A stretch of 64,000 bases of DNA from Sinomonas gamaensis (GTDB lineage: Bacteria > Actinomycetota > Actinomycetes > Actinomycetales > Micrococcaceae). The notes under the pieces are model-generated. The model was given only the letters and a program-made list of their open reading frames with translations, was not told the DNA's origin and did no database searches. The stretch covers positions 85,975 through 149,974 of the forward strand of contig NZ_SSCL01000010.1 in the NCBI RefSeq assembly GCF_005876955.1, written 5' to 3'. Below, in pieces: positions 8,886 through 17,487 of this stretch (positions within the stretch are counted from its first letter, which is position 1; the number at the start of each line of letters is the position of its first letter). A program made the translations under genes and the position numbers.

Positions 8886-9215
8886 CTACTTGGCGAGAAC
8901 CTCGGACCATTCCTTCTCAAAGTACTGCTTGGGACGAGCTCCGATGACGGTGCCCGTGACCTTGCCCTTCTCGAAGAGATATACCGCCGGAATCGAGGTG
9001 ATGCCGTATTCCGCCGCAATGTTCGGGTTGTCATCGACGTTGACCTTCACGACGTCGACCTGGTCCGAGTACTCGACAGAGATGTCGTCGAGAATAGGTC
9101 CCAGCTTGCGACACGGGCCGCACCATTCGGCCCAGAAATCGACAATCACGGGCTTGTCGGAAAGGAGGACCTCATCGGTGAACTGGGAGTCGGTGACCTC
9201 TCTGGCGTTGCTCAT
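8886..9215 (-). CDS. trxA: Thioredoxin
   Basis: Thioredoxin is the small dithiol protein that reduces cytoplasmic protein disulfides. The 109-residue product has the full fold with the active site WCGPC near residue 31, the cis-proline segment TSIPAVYLF near residue 75, and the usual length. It starts 27 bp after trxB, its reductase, so the two form one leftward operon. It ends just before a strong terminator. Everything expected of a functional thioredoxin is present. Confidence 0.97.
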   Translation of the reverse strand: MSNAREVTDSQFTDEVLLSDKPVIVDFWAEWCGPCRKLGPILDDISVEYSDQVDVVKVNVDDNPNIAAEYGITSIPAVYLFEKGKVTGTVIGARPKQYFEKEWSEVLAK

Positions 9216-9242
9216 ATCTGCCTTCCGTTTGAGTGGGATTGA

Positions 9243-10223
9243 TTAGGCTTGCTGTGCTGCGAGCGTGGGAGCTTCGAGATTCGCGAGGTAGTGCTCTACA
9301 TCGAGCGCCGCAACGCAACCCGAACCAGCTGCAGTAATCGCCTGGCGGTAGGTTGGATCGACCACATCGCCAGCCGCGAAGACGCCGGGAACGTTGGTAC
9401 GCGAGGAGCGACCCTCGACGGCGATCGTGCCGTCCGCGGTGAGCTCGAGGACGTCCTTCACGAGTTCGGTCCGCGGGTCGTTCCCGATGGCAACGAAGAC
9501 GCCAGTAACGGACAATTCCGACTCGCTCCCGTCGACCGTGTTGCGGAGCTTGAGTCCCGTTACCTTGTCCTCTCCGAGAACGTCGGCCACTTCGCTGTTC
9601 CAGGCAAAGGAGATCTTGTCATGGGCGAGGGCGCGTTCAGCCATGATCTTCGAGGCGCGCAGAGAGTCACGACGATGAACTACCGTCACGGAACGTGCGA
9701 ACTTCGTGAGGAAGAGCGCTTCCTCCATGGCGGAGTCGCCCCCGCCGATCACGGCGATGTCCTGCTCCTTGAAGAAGAAACCGTCACACGTGGCGCACCA
9801 GCTCACACCGTGGCCGGACAGTCGCTTCTCGTTGGGGAGACCGAGCTCGCGGTAAGCCGAGCCCGTTGACACGATCACGGTGCGGGCGAGGTGCTCTTCG
9901 CCGTTCGCAAGCACGATCCGCTTGACCTCGCCGTCGAGATCCACAGAGGCGACATCTTCGAATTCGATCTGCGCGCCGAACTTCGTTGCCTGCTGCTCGA
10001 GCTTGTCCATAAGGTCCGGGCCTTGGACACCCTCGGGGAAGCCGGGGAAGTTCTCAACCTCGGTCGTGTTCATCAGCTCGCCGCCTGCAGTCACCGAACC
10101 GGCGAAAATCAACGGCTTGAGGTTGGCTCGCGCTGTATAGATTGCTGCGGTGTATCCAGCGGGACCGGATCCTATGACGATGACGTCGCGGACCTCGGCG
10201 GCGTTGCTCTCGGCAGTGCTCAC
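9243..10223 (-). CDS. trxB: Thioredoxin reductase (NADPH)
   Basis: TrxB transfers electrons from NADPH through FAD to thioredoxin. The 326-residue protein has the FAD-binding [16 protein letters not shown] at residue 15, the redox-active CATC motif near residue 147, the NADPH-binding [10 protein letters not shown] just after it, and the C-terminal [18 protein letters not shown] segment. I place the start at the GTG giving VSTAESN, with an AGAAGAGG site about 10 bases upstream; the open frame runs 44 codons further without similarity. It is transcribed leftward with trxA. Confidence 0.96.
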   Translation of the reverse strand: MSTAESNAAEVRDVIVIGSGPAGYTAAIYTARANLKPLIFAGSVTAGGELMNTTEVENFPGFPEGVQGPDLMDKLEQQATKFGAQIEFEDVASVDLDGEVKRIVLANGEEHLARTVIVSTGSAYRELGLPNEKRLSGHGVSWCATCDGFFFKEQDIAVIGGGDSAMEEALFLTKFARSVTVVHRRDSLRASKIMAERALAHDKISFAWNSEVADVLGEDKVTGLKLRNTVDGSESELSVTGVFVAIGNDPRTELVKDVLELTADGTIAVEGRSSRTNVPGVFAAGDVVDPTYRQAITAAGSGCVAALDVEHYLANLEAPTLAAQQA

Positions 10224-10360
10224 GGGCGAATAACCTCTTCTTCTGACGTGCTGGACTCCGTACGTCCACAGCTCACAACATGTCGACGGGCGCTGGTATT
10301 CCGGGCCCGGTCGTCCATCAAGCGTACCGAAGGCCGGTACGCGGCCGTGAACCAAGATGA

Positions 10361-10395
10361 CGAAGGCCGCCAGGATGTGATCCTGGCGGCCTTCG
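10361..10395 (-). terminator. Hairpin terminator after the pseudokinase-like gene
   Basis: A perfect 15-bp stem (CGAAGGCCGCCAGGA and its complement) with a five-base loop lies 33 bp past the stop of the leftward gene. There is no strong T-run, as is common for actinobacterial terminators. Confidence 0.6.
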
Positions 10396-10427
10396 AGGGA
10401 AAGCGGCGCGGGGGCGTCGTCGTCGTT

Positions 10428-12083
10428 CTATTGCGCCTTGATCTCGGCGAGCCGCAGGCCATACGGGTAGACCTTGAAGTTCGCGAGCTTCGGCAGGGCA
10501 TTGATCTGGATGATCACGTACTGTGCCTTGACGGCGGTCGGGAGCTGGAAGACGAGTTGAGGGCCGTTGAACGAGCTCGTCCCAGCCAGCGTGGCACCGG
10601 CGAGATCAGGGGCCGCATTGGTGTAGACGCTCACGCTGCCCCCGGTCGCCCCGAGCTGGTCGAGCTCCACCTGCTTGATGTCGGACACGTCCTTGAGCTT
10701 CACTGACAGGGCAAGGCTCTTTGCGAAGCCGCCCCAGTCCTCGCGGGCGAATTCCATATCCGACCAGTAACTCGCCGGGTTGCCGTCATACGTGGCGGGC
10801 AGCTTCGCGTCGAACTGATTCGCGAAGGTCAGCTCGTTGGGGTTGAGTCGGGTGACCGACTCGATGACGGGGGCGACGGCCGGTGCCGGTGCCTGAGTCT
10901 GCCCGGGCGACGGCGATCCGGACGAGGTGGCGGTAGGACCATTGTTCGCTGATCTGGTCCCGCCCGCCTGGGGCTGGAAAACACTTCCGAGCGTCGTGAA
11001 CGCGAAGATCAGAGCAGCGATGAGGACCACCGCGAGGATGCCCCCGACCAGCCACGGCACGGACTTGGGGCGCGTTGATTCGTCGTCCTCTTCGAGCTCG
11101 TCGTCGCGATCGAAGAAGCTGCCCGAGCCGCTTGACCACGACGAGTCGCGAGCCTGGGGCGGAAACGCGGTGCCGCCAGCAGGCGCTGACGGATTACGGG
11201 GAGCTGCAGCAGCGGGAGTTGTCCTCACGGTCTGCGTGGGCTCCGGTTCGGTGGCGCGAGGAGCGCGCTGCTCGGACCCGCCAGGCCAGGGTGTGACCTT
11301 GGGAGGAGTCGGGGCTGGCTGCTTGGACCCCGCAGCTGCAGCCGCCGCAGCAGCGGCCGCAGCGGCCGCAGCACCGGCGGCGCCGGCACCGGGCCCGCGC
11401 TGCGGGGTGTCTCGCCCCGGGGTCTCTCGCTGCGGGGCTTGGGGCTGACTGGCCTGTGGCTGGGTGGCGGCGGGCCCAGCGGCTGCGGACTGGGTCGAAG
11501 GCCGGGCGGGCTGAGGCCTGTCGGGCTCCGGCTGCGACGACCGCGGCGGTGCCGCTGGCGGCGGCGGAACTGGGCGCGCGGGAGCGGGGCGCTGCTCGAC
11601 CGGAGGCTCCGGCCGAGACGGGGCCGCTGGCTCGGGCTCGGCGTCCGAATACTGGATGTAGTCGTGCTGGCCGTGGTCGTACAGTCCGTCGTACGTCTCG
11701 GGCTCCCGCGAGCGGGCCTGTCCGAAGATCTCGCTGCCGAGGCTCTCGGTGAAGAACGGCTCTACGTACGGCTCGTCCTGCGCCACGATGAGGTCGAGCA
11801 GGTCCGCGGCCTGAGCGTGATTCGTGATCAGGTACGTCGCCCCGTGGCTGGTTCCCAGGTCGAGCACCTGAATCCCCACATGACGCTCACCGGTCGCCAC
11901 CTCACGCGCACTCTGGGCCAGCTGCTCGGCGTTGTGCGGGGCCGAAACAAGAATGCTCACGGGACGGTTGAGGATCTGATCGACCCCGTCGAGGACCAGA
12001 TCTCCATCGTGCGACTCCACGATTGAGGACGTGACCTTGTACCGACCGCCGAGCACGCTGCCGACGTCGATGGACTGGGACAC
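10428..12083 (-). CDS. Membrane protein with pseudokinase N-lobe and extracellular sugar-binding-like domain
   Basis: This 551-residue protein resembles the C-terminal part of mycobacterial MviN, where MurJ is fused to a pseudokinase, a TM helix and an extracellular carbohydrate-binding-like domain. Residues 1-115 match a kinase N-lobe (LGGRYKVTSSIVES, then a hinge-like ATYLITNHAQAADLL). No C-lobe follows: there is no HRD or DFG, so it cannot be an active kinase. Residues 150-335 are low-complexity Pro/Ala/Gln with a long alanine run. One TM helix (about 337-362) precedes a C-terminal jelly-roll-like domain. The GTG start has an AGGAGG site 5 nt upstream. It lies directly downstream of murJ, suggesting a role with lipid II export. 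Confidence 0.75.
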   Translation of the reverse strand: MSQSIDVGSVLGGRYKVTSSIVESHDGDLVLDGVDQILNRPVSILVSAPHNAEQLAQSAREVATGERHVGIQVLDLGTSHGATYLITNHAQAADLLDLIVAQDEPYVEPFFTESLGSEIFGQARSREPETYDGLYDHGQHDYIQYSDAEPEPAAPSRPEPPVEQRPAPARPVPPPPAAPPRSSQPEPDRPQPARPSTQSAAAGPAATQPQASQPQAPQRETPGRDTPQRGPGAGAAGAAAAAAAAAAAAAAGSKQPAPTPPKVTPWPGGSEQRAPRATEPEPTQTVRTTPAAAAPRNPSAPAGGTAFPPQARDSSWSSGSGSFFDRDDELEEDDESTRPKSVPWLVGGILAVVLIAALIFAFTTLGSVFQPQAGGTRSANNGPTATSSGSPSPGQTQAPAPAVAPVIESVTRLNPNELTFANQFDAKLPATYDGNPASYWSDMEFAREDWGGFAKSLALSVKLKDVSDIKQVELDQLGATGGSVSVYTNAAPDLAGATLAGTSSFNGPQLVFQLPTAVKAQYVIIQINALPKLANFKVYPYGLRLAEIKAQ

Positions 12084-12209
12084 GGGTACCTCCTGCAAAG
12101 TCCGCCCCGGCCAGCCCGGACATGCCGGGCCCTTGCTATCAATCGATCCTAGCGGACGGTATCCCGACAGCTTGCGTCAGGCGACGGGCGGCAACCGGCG
12201 ATCCTCGAA

Positions 12210-14153
12210 TCAGGCGTCGGGGAAATGAGGGTTGCTCCCGGGAGGGCCTTGATAGGTGCGTCGCCCCGGGACCGGCTGGTTGGACTCGGATGCCGGCCGG
12301 GCGCGATACATGCTCGGATCGAATTGGCCGGAAATGCGGGGAATGATGCCTGTGTCATCAGACAGGGTCGGCGCGGTCTCCCGGAGCGCATACACGGGCT
12401 GACGCGGCTCGGCCGGTTCCTGGCCCGCTTCGGCGGGGACACCGCCGTCGTCCGCTGCTTGAGCAGGCGACGGCGCCGCCCCGCGCCCGCCGAGGCGGCC
12501 CACGATGGGCCGCAGGAGGTCTCGCAGCTCGGTGACGCCGAAGAGCCGCAGCAGGATCAGATAGACGATGAGCATGGCGACGCCGATGACGACGATCGAG
12601 GCGAGAGCGCTGTAGATCGAGCTCCAGATGAAGCCTTCGCGCGAGAGGCCGCCCAGGAGCCATACGGCGAGGGCCCCGACCACGGCCGCGCCCAGCGCTG
12701 CATACCCCATGCGGATGTACGACCTGGCGACCGTGCCGCCGTCGAGATGGCCGAGTCGCCGCCTGAGGTAGGCACCGCTCAGCACCACGGAAAGGATGTT
12801 GCCGACCGTATAGAGCAGTGCGATCGCGAAGATGATGTAGCGCGCGGGCAGGAACTGGATGAGGGTCGCCCCGACGACGTTGAGGACGCCGAGCCAGACC
12901 TGGATCTTGAACGGCGTCTTGGCGTCTTCATAGGAGTAGAAGACGCGGGACATCATGAAGTTCGCGCTCAGGAACGGGGTGCTGAGCGCGAGGATGCTCA
13001 GGGTCTGGGCGAGCATGACGCCGTCCGTTGCGTGGCCGCCCGAGAAGAACATGCCTAGGGGTGCCGCGAGGGCGAAGAGCGCCAGGGCGCTGAAGACGGT
13101 CGCGACGGCCATCGTCCGCAGACCTTGCGAGAGTGCGATGCGGACCCCGCGGCGATCACCTGCCTGCGAGGCTTGCGTCATGCGGTTGAAGAGGACCGTG
13201 GCGAGTGAGAGGGCAATGATCGAGTGCGGCAGGAGGTACAGCTGGCTCGCCATCTCAAGGACGGTGTTGCCGGGGATGAACTGCCAGGACGGGTCATCCG
13301 CCTCGCGCAGCCGCTCGCGGACCGCGCCGGGCTGGGACGCGATCTTCATGAGATAGAGGAACGTGAGCTGGCCGACGGCGGTGGTCGCGAGCGTCCATGC
13401 GCCGATACGGGCGGCTGCCCCCAGCCCGACACCGCGCCAGCCGAACTTGGGCCGCAGCCCCAGCCCGAGGCGCGCTACCGGGATGATCAGGATCGCTGTC
13501 TGGATGACGACGCCGATGGTCGAGGCGCCGGCGACAAGCAGGGTCTGCCCCGTCCCCCAGTTGTCGAGGGTATGCGGGTGCCCGGCATTGCTGCCGAAGA
13601 TCCAGACGAACATGCCGAGGCCCGCGATGGCCACGACATTGTTGATGACCGGCGCCCACATGGCGGGCCCGAAGGCGCCGTTGGCGTTGAGGACTTGGGT
13701 GAGCAGGGCGTAGAGCCCGTAGAAGAAGATCTGCGGGAGGCACCAATAGGCGAAGACTGTGGCGAGCGCGAGCTGCTGGTCGCTGTAGTCGGAGGTGGTG
13801 AGCCGCATGACGAAAGGGGCGGCGATCGTCACGATGGCCGTGAGCGAGAACGTCACCAGGACGCCCAGCGTGAGGAGCCTGCTGATGTAGTCCGAGCCCC
13901 TGTCCGGGGCGCGGCTCGCCTTGATGATCTGCGGCACCAAGACCGTGTTGAACACGCCGCCCGCGACGAGCAGGAAGATCAGGTTCGGCAGGTTGTTCGC
14001 GTTGACGAAGGTGTCCGTCACGGTGGAGCCGAGGCCGAGGGCGATGACAAGGAGGAGGGACCTGACGAAGCCGAGCACGCGCGATAGGAGCGTGCCGACG
14101 GCCATGATCGCGCTGGACTTCGCCTCGGAAGCCGCGCCGTTCGATGCAGCCAT
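12210..14153 (-). CDS. murJ: Lipid II flippase MurJ (MviN)
   Basis: MurJ moves lipid II across the membrane for peptidoglycan synthesis. The 647-residue product begins with the family hallmark (AVGTLLSRVLGFVRSLLL, then NANNLPNLIFLLVAGGVFNTVLVP) and has about 14 TM helices to residue 530. A hydrophilic tail of roughly 110 residues (AEAGQEPAEPRQP...) is cytoplasmic and is not the pseudokinase fused in mycobacteria; that function is split into the next gene downstream. The start ATG is 8 bases past the NUDIX stop, implying one operon. In mycobacteria a large secreted-protein gene separates mviN and mutT4; it is absent here. Confidence 0.94.
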   Translation of the reverse strand: MAASNGAASEAKSSAIMAVGTLLSRVLGFVRSLLLVIALGLGSTVTDTFVNANNLPNLIFLLVAGGVFNTVLVPQIIKASRAPDRGSDYISRLLTLGVLVTFSLTAIVTIAAPFVMRLTTSDYSDQQLALATVFAYWCLPQIFFYGLYALLTQVLNANGAFGPAMWAPVINNVVAIAGLGMFVWIFGSNAGHPHTLDNWGTGQTLLVAGASTIGVVIQTAILIIPVARLGLGLRPKFGWRGVGLGAAARIGAWTLATTAVGQLTFLYLMKIASQPGAVRERLREADDPSWQFIPGNTVLEMASQLYLLPHSIIALSLATVLFNRMTQASQAGDRRGVRIALSQGLRTMAVATVFSALALFALAAPLGMFFSGGHATDGVMLAQTLSILALSTPFLSANFMMSRVFYSYEDAKTPFKIQVWLGVLNVVGATLIQFLPARYIIFAIALLYTVGNILSVVLSGAYLRRRLGHLDGGTVARSYIRMGYAALGAAVVGALAVWLLGGLSREGFIWSSIYSALASIVVIGVAMLIVYLILLRLFGVTELRDLLRPIVGRLGGRGAAPSPAQAADDGGVPAEAGQEPAEPRQPVYALRETAPTLSDDTGIIPRISGQFDPSMYRARPASESNQPVPGRRTYQGPPGSNPHFPDA

Positions 14154-14160
14154 CAATCCG

Positions 14161-14715
14161 TCACTTCAGCAGATGCTCCGGGAGGACTTCCCGGGCCAAA
14201 TCAGCGATGCGCCGCTCGTTCGGGAACGACAGCCGGCGGGAAAGCTCGGAGATGGGGACCCACGCGACGTCGACCGCCTCCTGATCGGGATCATTCTCAA
14301 TGGTCAGCTCGCCGCCGGTCGCTTGAAGCAGGTAATGATGGACGGTCTTGTGGACGCGGTGCCCCGTCACGGTGAACCAGTAGTCGATGCTTCCAAGGGG
14401 CGCAAGAATGCGTCCGTCGATGCCCGTTTCCTCGCTGATTTCGCGGACGGCCGCCGTCTCATTCGATTCCCTGCCCTCGGGATGGCCCTTCGGAAGGCAC
14501 CACTCGAGGCGCCCGCCTCGATTCAGCCGCGCAATGATGGCGACGGGCAGGTTTGGGTCGCTGGTATCCACGATGACGCCGCCCGCAGAGATCTCCTCCA
14601 CAGTCGGGAGCGAGTGCACGTACGTTTGGCCCGCCGGAGCGACGTGCGGTCCAATCGCGGACGGCAGCGGCGCACTCCTCCTCTTCTGAGGATCGCTCGG
14701 CAGCGGGATCACCAT
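14161..14715 (-). CDS. NUDIX hydrolase (MutT4-like)
   Basis: NUDIX enzymes cleave nucleoside diphosphates linked to other groups. The 184-residue product has an intact NUDIX box at about residues 86-108: G-x5-E-x7-REISEETGI, with all catalytic acidic residues. The ATG at 14715 begins MVIPLPSDP; the open frame extends further upstream but runs into the promoter region of the divergent CCA gene. It lies upstream of murJ in the same operon, the arrangement of mutT4 and mviN in mycobacteria. The substrate is not known from sequence. Confidence 0.88.
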   Translation of the reverse strand: MVIPLPSDPQKRRSAPLPSAIGPHVAPAGQTYVHSLPTVEEISAGGVIVDTSDPNLPVAIIARLNRGGRLEWCLPKGHPEGRESNETAAVREISEETGIDGRILAPLGSIDYWFTVTGHRVHKTVHHYLLQATGGELTIENDPDQEAVDVAWVPISELSRRLSFPNERRIADLAREVLPEHLLK

Positions 14716-14830
14716 GCAGTCCACTCTAACCAGAAGCGTGTGGCAATGGTTCGAGCTGAGGGTGCGCCGTGCTGCGCACTGCCCACCACGATCGGCAGGT
14801 ACTTGGTAGATCTGCCAAGCTTTAAGGACT

Positions 14831-16315
14831 ATGGCACCAGAAGACACCCACCGGGGGCGCACTACCGAGCCCGAATCACCTTCCGTCGACTTTGCGGTTG
14901 AGCCCATGGCGCTCGAGCTCGGGCGGCGGTTCGTCGATGCCGGCTTCGAGCTCTCGCTCGTCGGCGGCCCTGTGAGGGATCTCTTCCTGGGCCGGACCTC
15001 GCCCGATCTGGATTTCACCACCAATGCGAGCCCCGATCAGACGCTGGGCGTCATCAAGGGTTGGGCGGACGCCTTCTGGGAGATCGGCAGGGACTTCGGC
15101 ACCATTGGGCTTCGCAAGGACGGCTTCCAGATCGAGGTCACCACGTACCGGGCGGAGGCGTACGACGCCGAGTCGCGGAAGCCCGTCGTCGCATTCGGCA
15201 CGTCTCTTGTCGATGACCTGAAGCGGCGCGACTTCAGCATCAACGCCATGGCGCTGCGCCTGCCGTCCCTCGAGCTGGTGGATCCCTTCGGCGGGGTCCG
15301 GGATCTGCACGCCGGGGTCCTGCGCACGCCGGGCACTCCCGAGGATTCGTTCTCGGACGATCCATTGCGGATGATGCGGGCGGCGCGCTTCGCCTCGCAG
15401 CTCAGGGTCGACGTGGCGCCCGAGGTCCGCGCGGCGATGACGGCGATGGCGTCGCGGCTCACGATCGTGTCCGCCGAGCGGATTCGGGACGAGCTGGTCA
15501 AGCTCATCAACGGTGCGTCGCCCCGCGCCGGAGTCGACCTTCTGGTCGAGACAGGGATCGCCGACGTGGTCCTTCCCGAGGTGAGCGCGCTCCGGCTCGA
15601 GGCAGACGAGCACCACCGGCACAAGGACGTGTACCAGCATTCGCTCACGGTGCTGGAGCAGGCTGCCGCGCTGGAGACCGGTCCCGACGGGCCCGTCCCC
15701 GGCCCGGACTTCGTGCTGCGGTTCGCGGCCCTCCTGCACGACGTCGGCAAGCCGGCTACGCGGCGCTTCGAACCAGGCGGCGCGGTGTCCTTCCGCCACC
15801 ACGACGTGGTGGGCGCGAAGCTGGTGAAGAAGCGGATGCGTGAGCTGCGGTTCGACAACGAGACCATCAAGGACGTCGCACGCCTCGTCGAGCTGCACAT
15901 GCGCTTCTACGGCTACGGCGACGCCGGGTGGACTGACTCTGCCGTGCGCCGCTATGTGACCGACGCCGGGCCCCTGCTGGAGCGGCTGCACCGGTTGACC
16001 CGTTCCGACGTCACCACCCGCAACCAGCGAAAGGCCGATCGCCTCTCCTTCGCCTATGACGACCTCGAACACCGGATCGCGGAGCTCGCCGAGCAGGAAG
16101 AGCTCGCGGCCATCCGACCCGATCTCGACGGGCAGCAGATCATGGCCATCCTCGGGATCAAGCCCGGCCCTGTCGTGGGCCGCGCGTACCGCTTCCTGCT
16201 CGACGAGCGGATGGAGAACGGGCCGTCATCCGAGGAGGAGGCCCGGGCCAAGCTGCTTGAATGGTGGGCGGCGCAACCAGAATCGTTGGGGACTGACAAG
16301 AAGGAGACCGAGTGA
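14831..16315 (+). CDS. CCA-adding tRNA nucleotidyltransferase
   Basis: This enzyme adds or repairs the 3' CCA of tRNAs. The 494-residue protein has the nucleotidyltransferase head motif (LVGGPVRDLFLGR, residue 41) and metal-binding DLDFTT. The DDPLRMMRAARFASQL neck segment follows, then a C-terminal HD domain (HRHKDVYQHSL; ALLHDVGKPATR; FRHHDVVGAKL). The HD domain is a frequent addition in this family (PcnA of mycobacteria) with phosphohydrolase potential. The AAGGA site before the ATG supports the start. It is divergent from the NUDIX gene, as in mycobacteria, and overlaps the next gene by four bases. Confidence 0.94.
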   Translation: MAPEDTHRGRTTEPESPSVDFAVEPMALELGRRFVDAGFELSLVGGPVRDLFLGRTSPDLDFTTNASPDQTLGVIKGWADAFWEIGRDFGTIGLRKDGFQIEVTTYRAEAYDAESRKPVVAFGTSLVDDLKRRDFSINAMALRLPSLELVDPFGGVRDLHAGVLRTPGTPEDSFSDDPLRMMRAARFASQLRVDVAPEVRAAMTAMASRLTIVSAERIRDELVKLINGASPRAGVDLLVETGIADVVLPEVSALRLEADEHHRHKDVYQHSLTVLEQAAALETGPDGPVPGPDFVLRFAALLHDVGKPATRRFEPGGAVSFRHHDVVGAKLVKKRMRELRFDNETIKDVARLVELHMRFYGYGDAGWTDSAVRRYVTDAGPLLERLHRLTRSDVTTRNQRKADRLSFAYDDLEHRIAELAEQEELAAIRPDLDGQQIMAILGIKPGPVVGRAYRFLLDERMENGPSSEEEARAKLLEWWAAQPESLGTDKKETE

Positions 16316-16893
16316 GCGTCGAGGATTTCGGGCTGCCGAGGCTGTGGCTGCTGCGGCACGGCGAGACCGAGTGGTCGCGGAGCGGGCAGTACACCGGCCT
16401 GACCGACCTCCCGCTCACCCCCGAGGGCGAAGATCAGGCCCTGGGTGCGAAGAGAACGCTCGACGGCGTGAACTTCGGTCTCGTGATGACCTCGCCGCTT
16501 CAGAGGGCGCGGCGGACGGCCGAGCTCGCCGGCTTTCCCGAGGCGGAGATCGAGCCGAACGCTGTGGAATGGAACTACGGCGACTATGAAGGCGTCCGGT
16601 CGGCCGATGTGCGGAAGGAGAATCCGGACTACCTCATTTGGAAGGACGGCGTACCCCACGGCGAGACGCTGGATGAGGTGGCGGCACGGGCGGACGTTAT
16701 CGTCCAGCGGGTTCTTGCCTCCGGCGTCGAGAATGCGCTCCTCGTTGCCCACGGGCACTTCTGCCGAATCCTGACGGCCCGCTGGCTCGGGCTGCCGCCC
16801 TTCGAGGGCCGGCATTTCATTCTCGGCACCGCTAAAGTCTGCCGCCTCGGCTGGGACAAGAAGACCCCCGCCGTCGAGGCATGGGGGCTCTGA
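16312..16893 (+). CDS. Histidine phosphatase family protein
   Basis: This 193-residue protein belongs to the phosphoglycerate-mutase-like histidine phosphatases. The catalytic LRHGETEWS motif lies at residue 14, followed by TSPLQRARRTAE (second substrate-binding Arg) near 62, a glutamate in EWNYGDYEG near 85, and the second catalytic histidine in VAHGHFCR near 146. It is probably a broad-specificity phosphatase of the PhoE/GpmB type rather than a true mutase. The GTG start overlaps the stop of the CCA gene (GTGA), so the two are co-translated. The substrate is undetermined. Confidence 0.9.
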   Translation: MSVEDFGLPRLWLLRHGETEWSRSGQYTGLTDLPLTPEGEDQALGAKRTLDGVNFGLVMTSPLQRARRTAELAGFPEAEIEPNAVEWNYGDYEGVRSADVRKENPDYLIWKDGVPHGETLDEVAARADVIVQRVLASGVENALLVAHGHFCRILTARWLGLPPFEGRHFILGTAKVCRLGWDKKTPAVEAWGL

Positions 16894-16908
16894 CAAATAA
16901 TCCAAGAA

Positions 16909-16960
16909 TAAAACTCAGCCGGTGCTTGCAATTCGCTTGCAGCATCGGCTAGTTTTGTTT
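16909..16960 (+). terminator. Terminator-like hairpin, overlapping a possible promoter
   Basis: An imperfect hairpin (CAGCCGGTGCTTGCAA / CTTGCAGCATCGGCT) is flanked by AAAA on the left and TTTTGTTT on the right, fitting the end of the CCA-phosphatase transcript. The same bases contain TTGCAA (16926-16931), 18 bp, TAGTTT (16950-16955), which could be a promoter for the leader RNA that follows. Confidence 0.5.
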
Positions 16961-16999
16961 CTGTTCGTGTGAGGAATCGCAGCAGAGGGGGTCGAGACC

Positions 17000-17062
17000 A
17001 TGATGGTGACCAAGGTGTTGTACCGTGGCCTGCTGCCGTTCTCGGGGACTGTGCGCGGCTGA
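17000..17062 (+). CDS. Putative 20-residue leader peptide
   Basis: An ATG with an AGAGGGGG ribosome-binding site nine bases upstream opens a 20-codon frame (begins MMVTKVLYRG, ends SGTVRG). The stop codon directly abuts a stem (17063-17068 with 17082-17087) that competes with a terminator hairpin (17084-17099). That layout is the one seen in attenuators controlled by translation of a leader peptide. The peptide has no run of a single amino acid. It is not recognised as a known leader; function is inference from layout only. Confidence 0.45.
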   Translation: MMVTKVLYRGLLPFSGTVRG

Positions 17063-17103
17063 GCCCGCTGCCCTGACGCACGCGGGCGTTCTGACGCCCT
17101 TTT
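17063..17103 (+). terminator. Terminator with competing upstream stem (attenuator-like)
   Basis: GGGCGT (17084-17089) pairs with ACGCCC (17094-17099), followed by TTTT. Bases 17084-17087 can instead pair in GCCCGC (17063-17068) / GCGGGC (17082-17087), so the two hairpins exclude each other. Confidence 0.55.
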
Positions 17104-17299
17104 CTCTTAATTCACGCCGACGCTTCGGCCTGCCGATTTCGGCTCCTCGATGACCCGCATTGAGCGCGCCTCTTTGGCCTGCGCAATGTGAGGTCTATTT
17201 CCTGCGCCCCCGTGTTCAGAGGCGCTATTCCCTTTCATTTGCGCGCCCTTTTTCAGGCCGCCGGCGCCCTCATTCTTTTCACTAAAGGAGGTGACCGTA

Positions 17300-17410
17300 G
17301 TGCTGCGAACGCTGCTGCATTTTCTGCTTGCCCGTCTCGATTCGGGGCGCATTGAAGCGCACCGCGAGGCTGTCCATCGCGCTGTCTCGCTCACGACTCC
17401 ACAGCGGTAA
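17300..17410 (+). CDS. Putative 36-residue microprotein with strong ribosome-binding site
   Basis: A GTG start is preceded by AAAGGAGGTGACC, an unusually complete match to the 16S rRNA anti-Shine-Dalgarno, six bases upstream. The frame encodes 36 residues beginning with a hydrophobic helix (VLRTLLHFLLARLDSG), then a basic histidine-rich part, and stops at TAA. It lies 78 bp before the secreted protease gene. No family is recognised. The ribosome site makes translation likely, but the short length means chance cannot be excluded. Confidence 0.5.
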   Translation: MLRTLLHFLLARLDSGRIEAHREAVHRAVSLTTPQR

Positions 17411-17487
17411 CGTCTGGTCACAGCCGCGACTATCGTGAAGAATCCTTGTGACAGCACAGATTGTGCATGCACAAGGAAGAGGGGACC

